Origin: Irpex lacteus
Lineage: Eukaryota; Basidiomycota; Agaricomycetes; Polyporales; Irpicaceae
Direction: 5' to 3'
Assembly: GCA_001986395.2 (NCBI GenBank)
Contig: MQVO02000037.1
Span: 124,001 to 188,000, forward strand
Length of the DNA stretch: 64,000 nt
Made by a program: the position numbers and the translations under genes
Shown here: in pieces, positions 27,101-39,224 of the stretch
How positions within the stretch are numbered: the first letter of the stretch is position 1
Layout: every line of letters starts with the position of its first letter
The notes under the pieces: generated by a model
What the model was told of the DNA's origin: nothing
Database searches by the model: none
The model's input: only the letters and a program-made list of their open reading frames with translations

Positions 27101-30100
27101 CATTCAGCGAATCACCACACAAACCTGATCGGTCCGGCACTCTCAAGCCCAATTTGGTAGGAGGTCAAGTTCAACGCTGCAGCTCCGGCATCTCCCGATC
27201 TGCTCCTCTCCTCTCCTCGTACGTGGTGTCGTTCCTGGACAGAGCGACTCTCACGGGACACTATAGCTAAGTATTGTAAGCAAGGATTACATACTCGTAT
27301 GTTATAACATACATGTAGCACATAGTCGAACCCGCTCTTTAGAGAACCCGAACCGTGAGCAGGCTGTACAGCGCTCCGTCGGGCGTTATCACTCGCCGTT
27401 CCGTTGCTGTGTGCCGAAAGCAGCAACTCGGGATACTGTCTTTACCGATGAATGCCTCCACAAGGAATACAAGGTACAGTGGGTATGTTCAGGCGGTACG
27501 CACGTCGATCCATCACTGCCACTCACGCTGAAGCTAGGTACCATTAGATAAAATACGTCACCTAGAAAAATCTCTGTCGGTGAAAGCTGAGTATCGTATC
27601 GGTAGTAGTAACGAGCTGGCTCTTTGCGAGCAAATCGCACCTGCAACATATGTGAGCCACATCTACCCTGCCGCTCAGTCTAAGGGAGTCGAACGTCGGT
27701 AAGTACCCCACTACAGTCGCAGTTCACTAAGGGGCGTCGTGCTCATTAATTTCCGATAGCACCTCTGCCACAGTGATCGCCATACTTCTACAAATCTTTG
27801 CGCTCCATATTGCTTGGTGTCAAGGTGGCCTGACATTCACACGCATCTAACACGCTCTATCCGGAAATCAGCCCTACCGAGAACCCTTGACACAAAACGA
27901 AACGGGCCATTATCGTCCGACCAAAACGGGATCCTTGACACGCCACAGTCGTCTGTACTCGACCCTTCTGGTCCTTCGCCCTGAAAAAAAGCTGCTGGAG
28001 CATAAGAATACCGGTATGCTGTGTTATCATGTTCCCTTTTCCGCACAAACAATGACCTTACGATGGAAACAGGCCCCAGCGTCCCAGGCTAGATGACGCC
28101 TTTTGACAGCGTGTTGCAGGTTATTACGCATCAACGTTGTCTTCTAACACAATTGGTCAACAACATGCCGCTCACCGCTATCGCTGCAATAAATCACAAA
28201 CTCTACCAAGTTCAATGTCCGTCTTGCCAGCCAGCCAGTGCACAGAAATGATACGACAGCGTTGCAATCTTCTAGAGCAGGTGTTAACCGCGAGGACCAC
28301 ACGGACATGGTGTCCTTGTCCTTATTCTACGGATGAAAGTTGGGTGAGCACGCTGATCCCGACCGCGTGGTTCGCGAGGCTGACTGACGGGGTCGTCGGG
28401 GTTGTTGTTGTTCTGCTCGACAGCGTGGCCGTTGCCTTTCGGAAGCGCGCATGCGAGAGGTTTACAAGACCTCGGCACCGTCCCAATATGCCGCCATTTC
28501 TGGGTAAGAAGGTTTATGTTGTCGGCTATTTACCACCCTAGTCGATTTCAGGCCGAGTGACCCTTTGGGGTCGGCTTGAACGACTGCCATCTCGTCAATC
28601 GGGGCCTTACAATCCAGAATAGTCTCGTGTTCTACCGATCGGAGCTGGGTGGCTTGTCATACGACGCAACCTAAAACACACCTCTTCTACTTCCAGTGTG
28701 AGCTACTCGAGGAAATTGGTGGCCCTATACACAAGTTTCGCGATCCTCCCCCCAGCTTGTTCCACTGGCCATGCCTTCCCCTCCTTGACGTCTCCTCCCA
28801 ATGTACTATCAGCGCGGAACCGGTCAACGATTAAGATTCCTTCGTCAGTACGTGATACGCGCGAGCTCTCGACGATTTTACGTACCCGCTTAGCGGAATG
28901 CTCAAGCCTCGTCCATGTTCTTGGAAATTCGTGCTGGTTCCCCGCGACATCATGACGGATTTTCGATTGGGTTGAATCTGTCTTCATCGCTTCTAGATGC
29001 GGCGTGGATGATGCCTTTGACTATCCATGTTGTCAGTGGCTGGCTTGACGTACGTGGCCGTTAATAATACGAAGCTTCTGGCGCTGTTTTTTCTGATTTA
29101 GGCGACCGAACCGTGCCAGAATGTCTACCAGGTAGGGCTACACTCCCGTAGATCACTGACCAGGGAATTCCTTCCTTGGTACATGAAACGTGTGTCGGTG
29201 TCACCGGCGGTGCAGATGGCGCCGAAGTACCCAACGGCGAGCAGGCTTTCGTAATACCACAGTCAGGAAGAAGCTTCCTCCAGCATCCATTTTATTCAGC
29301 ACTGCTGCGGTACAAGGAAGAGCCTTCGAAAATGGCACCTTCAACTGAGCCTGCTATATCGACACAGGCATACAAGGTGGGCTCAGGCTTCGGACGTACG
29401 TCATCGAGTATAATATTCTTGATTATTGCCTCATTAAAGCCACTGTCCGTGCAAAAACGTCGTCGACGCCGAGTTATTTGCCAAGACAGTACTGCCAACA
29501 TAGTGAACACTTTACCCAACCAGTCTCGCATATACGATACCCACTTATCAAGAATACCCTACTTGGAGATCGTCTCAAGCTGTCTCTGAGATATCCCACT
29601 TCCATGGCTTCTCGTTTTCATCTCCTGCATACCCACCGCCACTTATACGATTTCATCCTCATCGTTCCCTCATCCTTACGCATCCCTGCACCCCATTACA
29701 TCCGTACGACTACCTTCGAGTCGTACTGCCCATCCGCCGCCTCTTCTACCAATCTACCTTCTCCATTTCCTCATTGCCCTCACCTCCCTGTACAGAACTG
29801 CATCCGTGCGACTATCTTCGCGTACCAAAGCAGTTACATGACTGATACTATCTGTGGCACCGTGACCTCCCCGGCCCATCGTGCTCTGCCCCGCCCGAGC
29901 CGTGAGTTCCGCCTATTGGTCGCACACCCCTCCTCCGAGGCCGGTATGATGTGAGCTCGCCTTCCGCTCAGCCAATACGAGATCAGCGAACCCACAAGTA
30001 AGAAACACATGCGGACCGCTGCGCAACACTTCTCTCACACAATGTCGGCGTGGGAGCTGGGGCGGGTCATTGACCATACACGGCTCGGCGTCGTTGAGTT

Positions 30101-30616
30101 CAATCTCACAGGTTTGAATTTTAGATTTTTAGTCAGCCGTAGGGTTGAGTGGTAAGACAATGTATTGCAGAAGAATCAGATAACGTTGTACTGGTTCTGG
30201 AAGAAGAACAAGGGAAAGAGGTGAACGGAGGGGAGCAAGGTCGCTGAATGAGGATGTTTGATGTCAATTAACGTCGGCTGCGATCCGTGGCCTTCGAAGG
30301 GTAGCTTATGGGTATGTTGTGTGCGAACAGGCAGCAACGAGGCAGTGGGAAGCTCATACAAACGAGCTGTAAGCTGAAAGACACCGAAAACGGTACAAAG
30401 TAGCACCAGGAGAAGCGACAGCCCCCGCCGAGTGATCACCGTCGACGAAATGCGGACGACAAGTTGGCACAAGGTCAAACGTTCTACACACAAGTTACCG
30501 ACATTGCAGCGCGGCCAAGAGTGTGCTTGTACGGCAGAGACGATACCCTCACACAGTAATAACGTTTCGTTGCATGTGAGGTGAGAATGAATATGGATTA
30601 AGCACCGAGCGATATA
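21180..30616. other. long stretch with no gene I can build
   Basis: 21.4-22.6 kb is pyrimidine-rich and probably includes the TEA gene's 3' UTR; its ORFs are compositional. From 22.6 kb on, frames are short. Coding-like pieces on the minus strand occur at 28987-28703 and around 29360-29210, where about 50 codons stay open after a good acceptor near 29361. I could not link them into a gene. A minus-strand frame at 30493-30176 has one hydrophobic stretch but a GTG start. Real multi-exon genes may be hidden here. Confidence 0.35.
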
Positions 30617-31768
30617 TTACCGAGACCTAGACAATACACTCCACACCTTGCCGAGCAACCTCTTGCCTAGCGTCTCTGGCTCAGGTGGCGGGGGAGGCGG
30701 AAGTTCCTTGACGAACTGCGAGACGTACGCAGCGTGGTGCCCGAGTCCGTTATCCGCAACGACATAGCGCTGAATTCCTTGCATGAACGACTTCTCGAGG
30801 AACCGCATGGTCATGCTCTCCTTCTGCCAAACGCTAGTCGTCCAAACGGACAACGGCCCCGTACGTGTAGTGTACCGTTTTTGGGAATTGTCATCTTCCA
30901 ACAAAGACGAGGTGGAAGAGGAAGACTCTTTATTCTTCTCTTCTTGTTCTGCGCTTGGTGGCGGCGATGAGGACGCTTGCCGCCGGGACATGCGGTTGGC
31001 AAGAACGATGTCGGTGAATATCCGATCACCAACAACGATGAGCTCGTCGTCTTTGATAGGTTTGGGCAGAGAAGCAAAGTAGCCACGAATGGCGGAGATG
31101 CACGAATACGACGGCTTGAAGACCTTGTGTCGGAGGACAGGAGCGGATAGATGCCATGTCACTGACTCTGCCTGTCGATAGCATAAACAGCGTCAGTCAA
31201 ACGTAGCAGCTTCGTTCGAATACGAGAAAAGTACACGAGATAAAAATCGAAGTGCTACTCAACTTGAATTCCTCCAGGGTCTATCCTCGTGCCGGCGGAG
31301 TTGCTCACGATGAGTACATTGCCCTCACCAAACGCTTCGCGACATTCCTTCCATGCATCCTGTGAGAGGCCGCGTTCATTCGGGACACTGCTATGATAGA
31401 CAGGGAACGCCACGAAGAAACGACAACACTCACCTGAAGTTCAGGAACTAACTGATCTTTATGCGGTATCGTCTATATTTAAATGCATTCTGTTAAGTCA
31501 ATCCAAATCAGACGAGCACAGAACACTCACCAGGCAATTATCCTTGTCGAACACCGCACCTCTGTACCCCGCCCTCCGAAGCTGACGAAAGTCAAGCTGG
31601 CGTATGTCTTCCTACAGGTTCTGAGAGTTAGGGTTCCGACTCCGCACCACCAAGTTCCATGCGAGAGATAGGGAGCTACTGACCTTGTACGATCAAGGAA
31701 GGCAACACGAGCCGCGGGCTGAAGATGAGATGCAACGGAACGAGGGTCCCTGGAAGATTGAACGGCAT
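30617..31768 (-). CDS. GEP4: mitochondrial phosphatidylglycerophosphatase, GEP4 family, 282 aa
   Basis: This HAD-superfamily phosphatase converts phosphatidylglycerophosphate to phosphatidylglycerol in the mitochondrial matrix, a step of cardiolipin synthesis. Exons (minus): 31768-31691, 31611-31531, 31472-31434, 31359-31264 and 31171-30617. HAD motif I is FDKDN with D48 and D50, motif II is IVSNSAG with S85, a conserved Lys lies in RHKVFKP, and motif III is VGDRIFTD with D147 and D152. The N-terminus (MPFNLPGTLVPLHLIF) resembles the start of yeast Gep4. A Ser/Pro/Glu-rich insert (about residues 158-188) follows motif III. The first donor (GTACAA) is weaker than a GTCAGT seven bases downstream, but only the weak one keeps the frame. 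The family call is confident. Confidence 0.88.
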
Positions 31769-32364
31769 CTTCAGCTCTCCTTGCTCCTCGTACACGCCGG
31801 TGTTAGTTCTCCGGTAGCGGTGGTTGCGAAGGAAGTCGAAGGTGTTGGGTGTAGTTGGCCCGCTCACTGCTTTGTTGAACAGACTCAGGCTCAGCTGTAA
31901 AAGGGCGCTTGCTATACGCGGTGATCGTCCGGAATGTCCCGGTGCATTTCCCAATCCGGCAATTGTTGTTCTACTACACTGGCCATGCGAATCTCGATCT
32001 GGAGTGGAGATCTGTGAACAGTACACCATGCACCAGTCGCACATCAGAGAGTAAAGACTTACTCAAAATTTTCAGCACCATAAACCTACTCATACGACTA
32101 AACGTACATATTATACGCATATGGCTAGACAAGAACATAAGAAACATACAAAAACAAAAACATACAAGAGTCAGAAGTACAGCATTGATATTATCGTCGT
32201 GCTTAACTCAAAATCAAAAGCAAAACAGACTGGCTAGAAGGAAAAGCAAAGAAAAGAATGGGCATGTTACTATACGTATTTATACGCCGTTGAGTGTCGC
32301 CTGGACAGAGATAAAGAAACAAGAAAACGAAATATGTCGTTGAAGAGGAGATGAGTGTGCCAGA
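31769..32364. other. intergenic, likely 3' UTR of the AT-hook gene and GEP4 promoter
   Basis: There are about 600 nt between two minus-strand genes. A 130-nt A-rich block near 32100-32240 is consistent with the 3' UTR of the upstream gene. No separate gene is seen. Confidence 0.5.
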
Positions 32365-34420
32365 TTAGATAACAAAAACATCCTCCTTCTCCAAACTAAC
32401 CACGTCCAACCGCTTAAAATACTCGATCCGCTCTCGTCGTCTCCTCGCCACGTCCTAACAAAATAATCCATGCGTCAGCAACAAATCATGTCTACACAGT
32501 AAAGCACACACGTACCGAGTCTTCTTCTTCATCGTGGACGTCAGCCTTCCCTTTGCCCTTGCCCTTCGACGAGGCAGGCTTGCCTCTCTTCGACGCCGGC
32601 TTCGTCCCAGACCGCGCGTTCGTACTCCCAGGCGGGCGACCGCGTCGAGCCGTCGGTTTAGCAGGCGAGGAAGTCGTATTGGCCTTCGCCTTCGTCTTAG
32701 CTTTCTTAGCAGCAGGCTCCTTGACCTTAACAACAGGACTAGAAACAGCAGCGGCAGCTCTCTTCCGTGTCCTGGTAACTATAGGCGAACTCTGCGGAGC
32801 ATCGTATTCACTCGTGTCCGGAACCGCACGCGGGGTGTTGTCCAGCGTAGTAGTCGCAGTAGTAGTCGAGGCAGCCTGTTTGCGTGGCCGCCCCCGCCCG
32901 CGCTTGACCACCGGAGAAGACTTGAACACAGACGAAGACCTCGGGAACGCACTCGTTCCAGTCGTCGCTGCTCCAGCCCCAGTCGTATTCCTCGCAGACC
33001 TCCTCACACTCGGCATCTTCGGCAATAACCTCTCCAGCACCTTGGCAGCAGCCACCTTCTCTTCCTGCTCCGACTTCTCACTCTCAAAAACCAAACTATT
33101 CTCCTTCCCAAGCGTGATCCTCCTCCTCTTCGCCCCCGGCATCTCCACAAGCGGTCTCGGGCCCACTACCTTCTTCGCAGGCGAGAGCATGCCCTTGCGC
33201 GCGCTCGACACGGGCAGAGTGTGTAGGACTGCCATGGGCTTCGTAGGCGAGGGAGAGGAGAGCGGGGAGTCGGGGAGGGAGCGGTCGCAGGGGGTGCCTT
33301 CGACGGAGGAGAAGGGAGAGCGGAGGGGGTAGATGTTGGCGACGTGTTTGGGTTGGGGGGTGCGTAGGGCGTCGCCCATTGAGTCTGTGGACGACTCCCG
33401 TTCGACTGGGGCTGGTTTGGGTTGCTCTTTCTCTTTGTCCTTGGCCTTTTCCTTGGCTTTACCTTTCTCTTTTTTCTCTTTGATCCTCCTCTGCAGCTCA
33501 CGCGCCAGCTCAGCCTGCTCTTCCTCGTCCATCTCGGCTTCCAGTCCTTCCAAACCCGTCGACGGCCTCAAATGTGCGTGCTCGTCTTCTTCGTCGTCGG
33601 TAGGTTCAGGTAACGCAAGCTCGTTAGGATTGAGATACATGTCTTCGAGATCGTCGCTTTCGTGATAAGGCGTGGGGTGACGGTCTTTGAGAGTCGACGT
33701 AGAAGCGCCGCCGCGGTCAAAGGACAGTTCGCCGAGTGGTGCTCGTGGTCGCATGGGCTCTTTGCCTTTGCCTAACAGCTGAGCTTCGGGAAGAGGCTCG
33801 AAAGAGTGGCGTCTTGCTGCGCGTTGCGACTTGAGTCTGCGTTCTAAGGCAGTGAAGCCGAAAGGGTCGTCCTGGGATGACTCTTCGGATGGAGCGAGTT
33901 CTGCTGCGAAATCGAGCACAGGCACTGGAAGCACGTTATCTTCTTCTTCCGTCTCGGTGAACTCGTTCTCCTTGTTTGGCAGCTCTACGACGTTCTCGTC
34001 TCCAGGTTCAGAAGGATCTGGTGTGGGAGGTGCCCGTATTCGTACGGGTGGTGCATTCTCGTATTCAAGATCGTCAGAGGACATGGAAGGCGGAGAGGAG
34101 GGCGGTAGAGGAGAATAGAGCTGTCTCTTTGGCGGTTTCGATGGTCCAGGCAGTGGATCTAAAGCCCGCCTGTGAAGCCGTGCAAGAAGCGGGGTAGACT
34201 CGGCTACTGCATGTTTGGATTGCAACGGACTCTGCTCGATCTCTTCGTCTTCGTCCTCGTCGTCCAGAACAGTGAACTTGGGTGCAGGAACCTTCTCCGC
34301 TGACTCTATCTCGTGTGGCCCCGGAGTCGCTACTGCCTTTCTCTTCCCGGTGGCACGCGGCGTACTGTCGCGAGCCTTGTCGTCCGACGCCTTCTTAGTC
34401 CGCCCGCGTACGTTGGGCAT
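32365..34420 (-). CDS. acidic/basic AT-hook nuclear protein, 664 aa
   Basis: Two exons, 34420-32516 and 32454-32365, are joined in phase 0. The protein is mostly disordered, with acidic runs, a Lys/Glu-rich coiled-coil-like segment (about residues 310-345) and many Ser-Pro sites. AT-hook motifs for minor-groove DNA binding occur at about 506-515 (KRGRGRPRKQ) and 591-600 (ARRGRPPGST), with a weaker one after. The 29-residue last exon is different in character: basic, then YFKRLDVVSLEKEDVFVI, a short ordered motif at the very C-terminus. No orthologue is recognised; a chromatin role is inferred. The start at 34420 was chosen because the upstream in-frame extension has no ATG. It shares a promoter region with KRI1. 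Confidence 0.75.
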
Positions 34421-34694
34421 CGTGTCAAGTAATTTGTTTTGTAAAATATATCCAAGCAAGATGGTGATGGTGGTTTAGAAACAAGAAACGACGGAGAGAG
34501 GCCACAAACGGTCGACGGCAACTTCGAGAAAGCAAGCTGCGTGACAATCTATGAGGTCGCTGTCACGTTGACTGAGATTTGTGACACATTGTTCTCAGGC
34601 TCTGATCTCGGTCCGTCACGGTCCGTCATTGATTTGTGCGACAGAATCTGTTCTGGAGACGCCCATAACTTTTGACCTCCTCTGCTGCGTCGAC
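34421..34694. promoter_or_regulatory. bidirectional promoter between the AT-hook gene and KRI1
   Basis: Only 274 nt separate the two divergent start codons, so both genes must draw regulation from this interval. I see no clear TATA box. Confidence 0.55.
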
Positions 34695-37305
34695 ATGAAT
34701 CAGGAAAGGAAAGACGACGGTCTACTGGACTCAGATTCAGAAAACGACATTGACCAGATTACTATAAATGAACACTACGCAAAGGCCTTTGAATATCGAA
34801 AAGAAAGGGAGGAGCTCGCAAAGTGTTAGTAGTGTTTAACGTCTATTGAATTACTATTAATCTTATTACAATACAGTAAAGGAAAAGTATGGCTCGGACG
34901 TCGATGAAAATGAAGACAGCGAGGAGGACTCTGAAGAGGCAGAGTCAGAGGACGAGGACGGCGAAGAGCTTACTCCTGCTGTAGACGCTGCCATACTGCG
35001 AACACTCGCCAGGATAAAGAAGAAGGACCCGTCGATATACGAGCAGGGGAAGGATGTGTTCAACGGTATGTACTGTGATTTAGTTTGCGTATTTGCAGGA
35101 TGAAGACGAATTAGCTATGTAGAGGAGGTCAAAAAGACTGGAGAACTGAAGCTCGCAAGTCGCTCTGGGAAAGCAAAGGTACGTACTTTCTCTGTCTCGC
35201 CAACAGCTGACTAACACATCCGTACGTACAGGACAAACCCCTCACTCTCCGCCAACACGCCCTCCAATCCGTCCTCAACCCCACCTCCCGCTCCCCCTCG
35301 CCCGAACCGCTCACGCACGTCAAAGAGCAAGAAGCCCTCCGCAGCGAGACGATCGCTGCCTTCCACACCGCCGTCGCCTCCAATTCCCAAGACGATGAAG
35401 ACGAAGAGGATGATTTGCTCGTGCCAAGGGAGAAGACGAAGGATGAGGTCGAGAGGGAGGAGGAGGAGTACAGGGAGTTTTTGAAGAGGGAGGTTGGGGA
35501 GAATTTGGATGAGCTTATCACGGTTGAGAAGGATGGGGATGGTGGGGTGCTTGATGATGTTAAGGAGGAGGAGGGAGAAGGAGAGGAGGAGGGGAAGGGA
35601 AAGAAGAAGAAAAGGAAGAGTAAGGAGAAGGACGGGAAGGGGAAGAAGAAGGAAGAGGAGGACCACGAATTTTTGATGAAGTGCGTCCTAGAACACTGCA
35701 TACACATGTCGTATAAGATCACTGACGACTTGATAATTGAATTTCAGCTATATCCTCAACCGAGGGTGGATCGACCGCTCGACGAAACGACTGCCTACGT
35801 ACAAGGAGATTACAGGCTCTGGTAAGGGGAAGCAGAGGGCGACGGAAGATGACGAAAGTGGCAGTGAGGATGATGAAGAGGGGGTGGATGATATTGAGGA
35901 GGATGCAGAGTTTGAAGATGTTGTGGATGCATTTGAGAGCTCGTATAATTTCCGCTTCGAAGAGCCGTACGTACCCTCCTTCTCCTTCCCACCATTCCTC
36001 CGTCTATCAACCCACACGTCCTAACTCCCACCTAATCGCTCTAGAAACGCCTCCGAAATCCCCCGCTACCCGCGCAACATCGCCTCCACAATCCGACGCG
36101 AAGACACGCACCGCAAAGAAGTGCGCGACCGACGAAAGGAACGCAAAGAGCAGGAAAAGCTCAAGAAGAAGGAAGAGGTGAGGAGGCTGAAGGCGTTGAA
36201 GATGAAGGAGATTAGGGAGAAGTTGGAGAGGATTGGGAAGGAGGGGGGTGTTGATGAGGACGAAGGTACGTTTTGGCTCTATGTGTGAAGTGAAGTGAAA
36301 TAGTGGGAGATAGAGGGTGAGCTGATGTGTTGGTGCTGGGTATAGCGTTGCAGGAACTGGACCTCGAAGGCGACTGGGATCCCGACGCGCACGACCGCCA
36401 GATGTTCAAAGTATACGGTGCCTCCTCCTCCCTCTCCGACGAAGAAGACATCACCGAAAAACCAACCTGGGACGACGACATCGACATCGGTGATATAGCG
36501 CCCGAGGTTGAAGAGGAGATCGCCGCTGCTAAGAAGAGTAAAAACAAAAAAGACAAGAAGAAGAAGAAAAAGAAGGATGAGAGGGAGGATGATGGGGTGG
36601 ATTTGGACGAGATGGACGCTGATGCGGTGCCGAGAGCGGGAGAGGATGGGGAGGATGGGTGGGATGGGACGGAGGAGATGAGGAAGAGGAAGTTGGACGA
36701 GTATATGGACGAGGTTTATGGGCTTGAGTTTAACGACATGGTAAGCCCTCCTTACTCTTCATCCTGTTCCGTTCTGCATTCGCTCACTAACGCGTTTTAC
36801 GTAGGTCGGGGACATGCCCACCCGGTTCAAATACACCAAAGTCTCCCCCGACACATTCGCCCTCGACCCAGTCGACATCCTCCTCGCCACAGACGCAGAG
36901 CTAAACTCCTACGTTGGGCTCAAAAAGCTCGCGCCCTACCGCAAGGGCGCGCCGAAGTGGGACGTTAATCGGGGTCAGAGGCTGAAGGAGTTGAAGACGT
37001 CGTTGCAGGAGCGGAAGGCTGCTTTGGGTGGTGTTGGAGGTGGTGGAGGGGTAGGGGGAGGAGAGGGGGAGAAGGTGAAGAAGAGGAAGGGGAAGAAGGA
37101 GCGGATGAGGGCTAAGGCTGCGTCTGGTGGAGGTGATGGGGAGGGAGAGGGGGAGGACGTGGTTATGCAGGATGATTCTAGTAAGAAGCGCAAGGTGGAT
37201 GAAGAGGCTGAGGTGATTGCTGCTGACGGTGATGGCGGGGAGGCAGGTCATTCGAAACATAAGCGACGGCGGCATAAGAAAGCTGCGAAGGCTATTGTAG
37301 ATTGA
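34695..37305 (+). CDS. KRI1: ribosome biogenesis protein Kri1, 719 aa
   Basis: This nucleolar factor is needed for 40S subunit assembly and works with Krr1 on pre-rRNA. Exons: 34695-34824, 34877-35065, 35123-35178, 35232-35680, 35748-35966, 36045-36265, 36346-36740 and 36805-37305, all phases consistent. Family signatures are a DHEFLMNYILNRGWID block (about residues 269-285), a highly charged region with RREDTHRKEVRDRRKERKEQ (about 360-380), and the Kri1 C-terminal domain (about 558-615, FKYTKVSPDTFAL then DAELNSYVGLKKLAPYR). Asp/Glu- and Lys-rich runs fit a nucleolar protein. The C-terminal tail is a Lys-rich nuclear/nucleolar signal. It is convergent with the next gene, whose stop lies 137 nt away. 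The identification is confident. Confidence 0.9.
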
Positions 37306-37442
37306 TGTCTATGTTGATATAGCACGTACATATTGTATCCAATACTTATATCTCTCCTTTTCCTCGCTCTTTGGCAGTCAAGTTAATATGAACACGAAAC
37401 TCCACGCTGCAGCACTCAATAGTTCAAAACTAGGGGGAACCT

Positions 37443-39224
37443 TCAACTAGACTGGGAAATCCTCCGAACCGCCCTTCTACGAACCATACGCATAGGCGCA
37501 ACGGGTGATATCTCCCTCTCGAGCTCGTTCTCCTGAACAGCAGGCACCTTCTCCGCAACAGCGGACACCTTCGCCCACAGCTCGGCCATTATCTGTCCGG
37601 CAGAGGGGAACCTCCCACTGGTAATCTCCGTCATCTTCTGTGCTAACGCTGGGGAGTTCTTTAGTTGGTCCCAGCGTTTGACGACTGCTAGGAGCGCGAG
37701 GTTCTTGAGGTCGACATACCTGCGAAAAGGGTCGGTCGTCGATTGTGAGCTTAAGGAGAGGAGGGACTCACTGTGCTGCCATGGGTCCGAACAACTCGTC
37801 CAAAACGTTGGTATCAGACTTGGAGAGCTGTGCCTCGTAATAGGTCAACGCGATCGTCTCAAGAGCCTTGAACCCGAGCTGCCAATCGTCGATCACAATG
37901 AATACGGTGCTGGGTACTGTGAACAAAGATGACTTACGATGCGAGCGATGCGGTAGACAGACTTGCAAGATGCCGATGCAGGACGATGCCGGCTGGCTGC
38001 GTCTGCTGGCACCCCTCTTGCGGCTTTGCGAAGGGGCTTGAAACTGATTCTTCCAGTGATGACCCAGTATAAGACGGCTTCCATTCTTCATTAAACTCCT
38101 GTAAGCACCTGAGTACACAAATCAACGCATAGGGCTTACGTTGTGGGATTTGCGCGGAACAGACGAAGCTTGGCTGGTGACTCTTCCTCCTCGGGAGCGA
38201 CTTGTGTTGCTTCGTCCTCAGGTAATGGAGTCACTCTTATTTCGTCCTTTATCGAGTATGCCATGAATATGGATCCTACGAGCAGACGTAACTATACGTA
38301 CCGGGTCATCAACCGGTTCCATCTTTATTTCATTCACTCTTGCACCTGGTACAGAGTGCCCAGGGTTGCGCGGGCCCTCGTCCAAGGCAATCACTACTGC
38401 GTCTTCGGCGTCGCTATCGTGGTCGAAGCGCCCAAGAGGGTCTTGTGCGCGGAGGCTACCGTCGTTCACAGGGTACCATAGAGATGCGTCTATGCCTCTC
38501 TGTACAACTGTCAAAGAGTCTAAATTTAACTTTACGTGAATAATTTCAACAAATTCCAAAGCTCACACTCGTCCCAGGAGCACCCAGCAGCTTCAAGAAC
38601 CGCTTTGGTAACGATGGAAAGGATCTTAGGCTCGACCACATGGGAGCCGTCGCTGGCTTCACGACGCTTGTTTGCGATGAACTCTACGATCTTGAATTTA
38701 GAGGTATCGACCTGCATGCGCCTGACGAGAGTCGAATGAAGAATGTCAAGGGAAGACGATGACATAGCCAGGTCCTTCATGTCGTATGTCATACTGATGC
38801 AACATATGCCTTTGTTATCCCCCATCACCAAGGCTTGGAACGCCTGAGACCCCCTTAGCAAGATAGAGGCAATACCTCGTCCCTCTCCACCACCAGTCAC
38901 GGTTTGCAGTTTCGTTGGGGGTGACCACGGATAAGTATGGCCGGAAATGGCTTGCCAGGCGTACGAGAAATTTACTGATATCGTTGGCAGCCCTTCTTCC
39001 GAACGGACGTAGAGGCCCAGCTGGGGAGTATTGGATTTTGGGACATTCCGCACCGCAGAAATGTAGAATCCGGGTCCGAATCTCTTTGAGGAGAGCCTGT
39101 TTGTAACAGCGGCTCGAGCATTCGCCACTTGATCGACTGGGACAAAGAAAGACTGCAAGTTGTCGAAGTGCAGGTCGAGGGTAATCTCGGTGATTTGAGA
39201 GAGCTTTGAGTGTTGAAGAGCCAT
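37443..39224 (-). CDS. hypothetical protein, 500 aa
   Basis: I do not recognise this family. Exons (minus): 39224-38567, 38507-38302, 38246-38140, 38085-37938, 37878-37772 and 37719-37443, with consistent phases. The acceptors before exons 3 and 4 (AAAG and GAAG) are non-pyrimidine and less certain. Residues 1-220 form a compact mixed fold starting MALQHSKLSQITEITLDLHF. Residues about 240-325 are acidic and Pro-rich. The C-terminal third is helical (LGFKALETIALTYYEAQLSK), with a basic tail. There is no signal peptide or membrane segment. The 3' end abuts KRI1, so the two transcripts may overlap. Confidence 0.7.

Noticed and set aside
28137..28541. 134-codon plus-strand ORF
   Set aside because: It has no recognisable domain and no ATG-supported start in context, and neighbouring frames are equally open; codon choice does not look coding.
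32534..33665. Long plus-strand ORFs opposite the AT-hook gene (up to 259 codons)
   Set aside because: They are the antisense of a low-complexity gene. The minus-strand frame has AT-hooks, proper introns and a shared promoter with KRI1; the plus-strand frames have none.
35129..35722. Minus-strand 197- and 151-codon ORFs opposite KRI1
   Set aside because: They are antisense shadows of Glu/Lys-rich KRI1 exons, reading as Ser/Leu/Phe runs.
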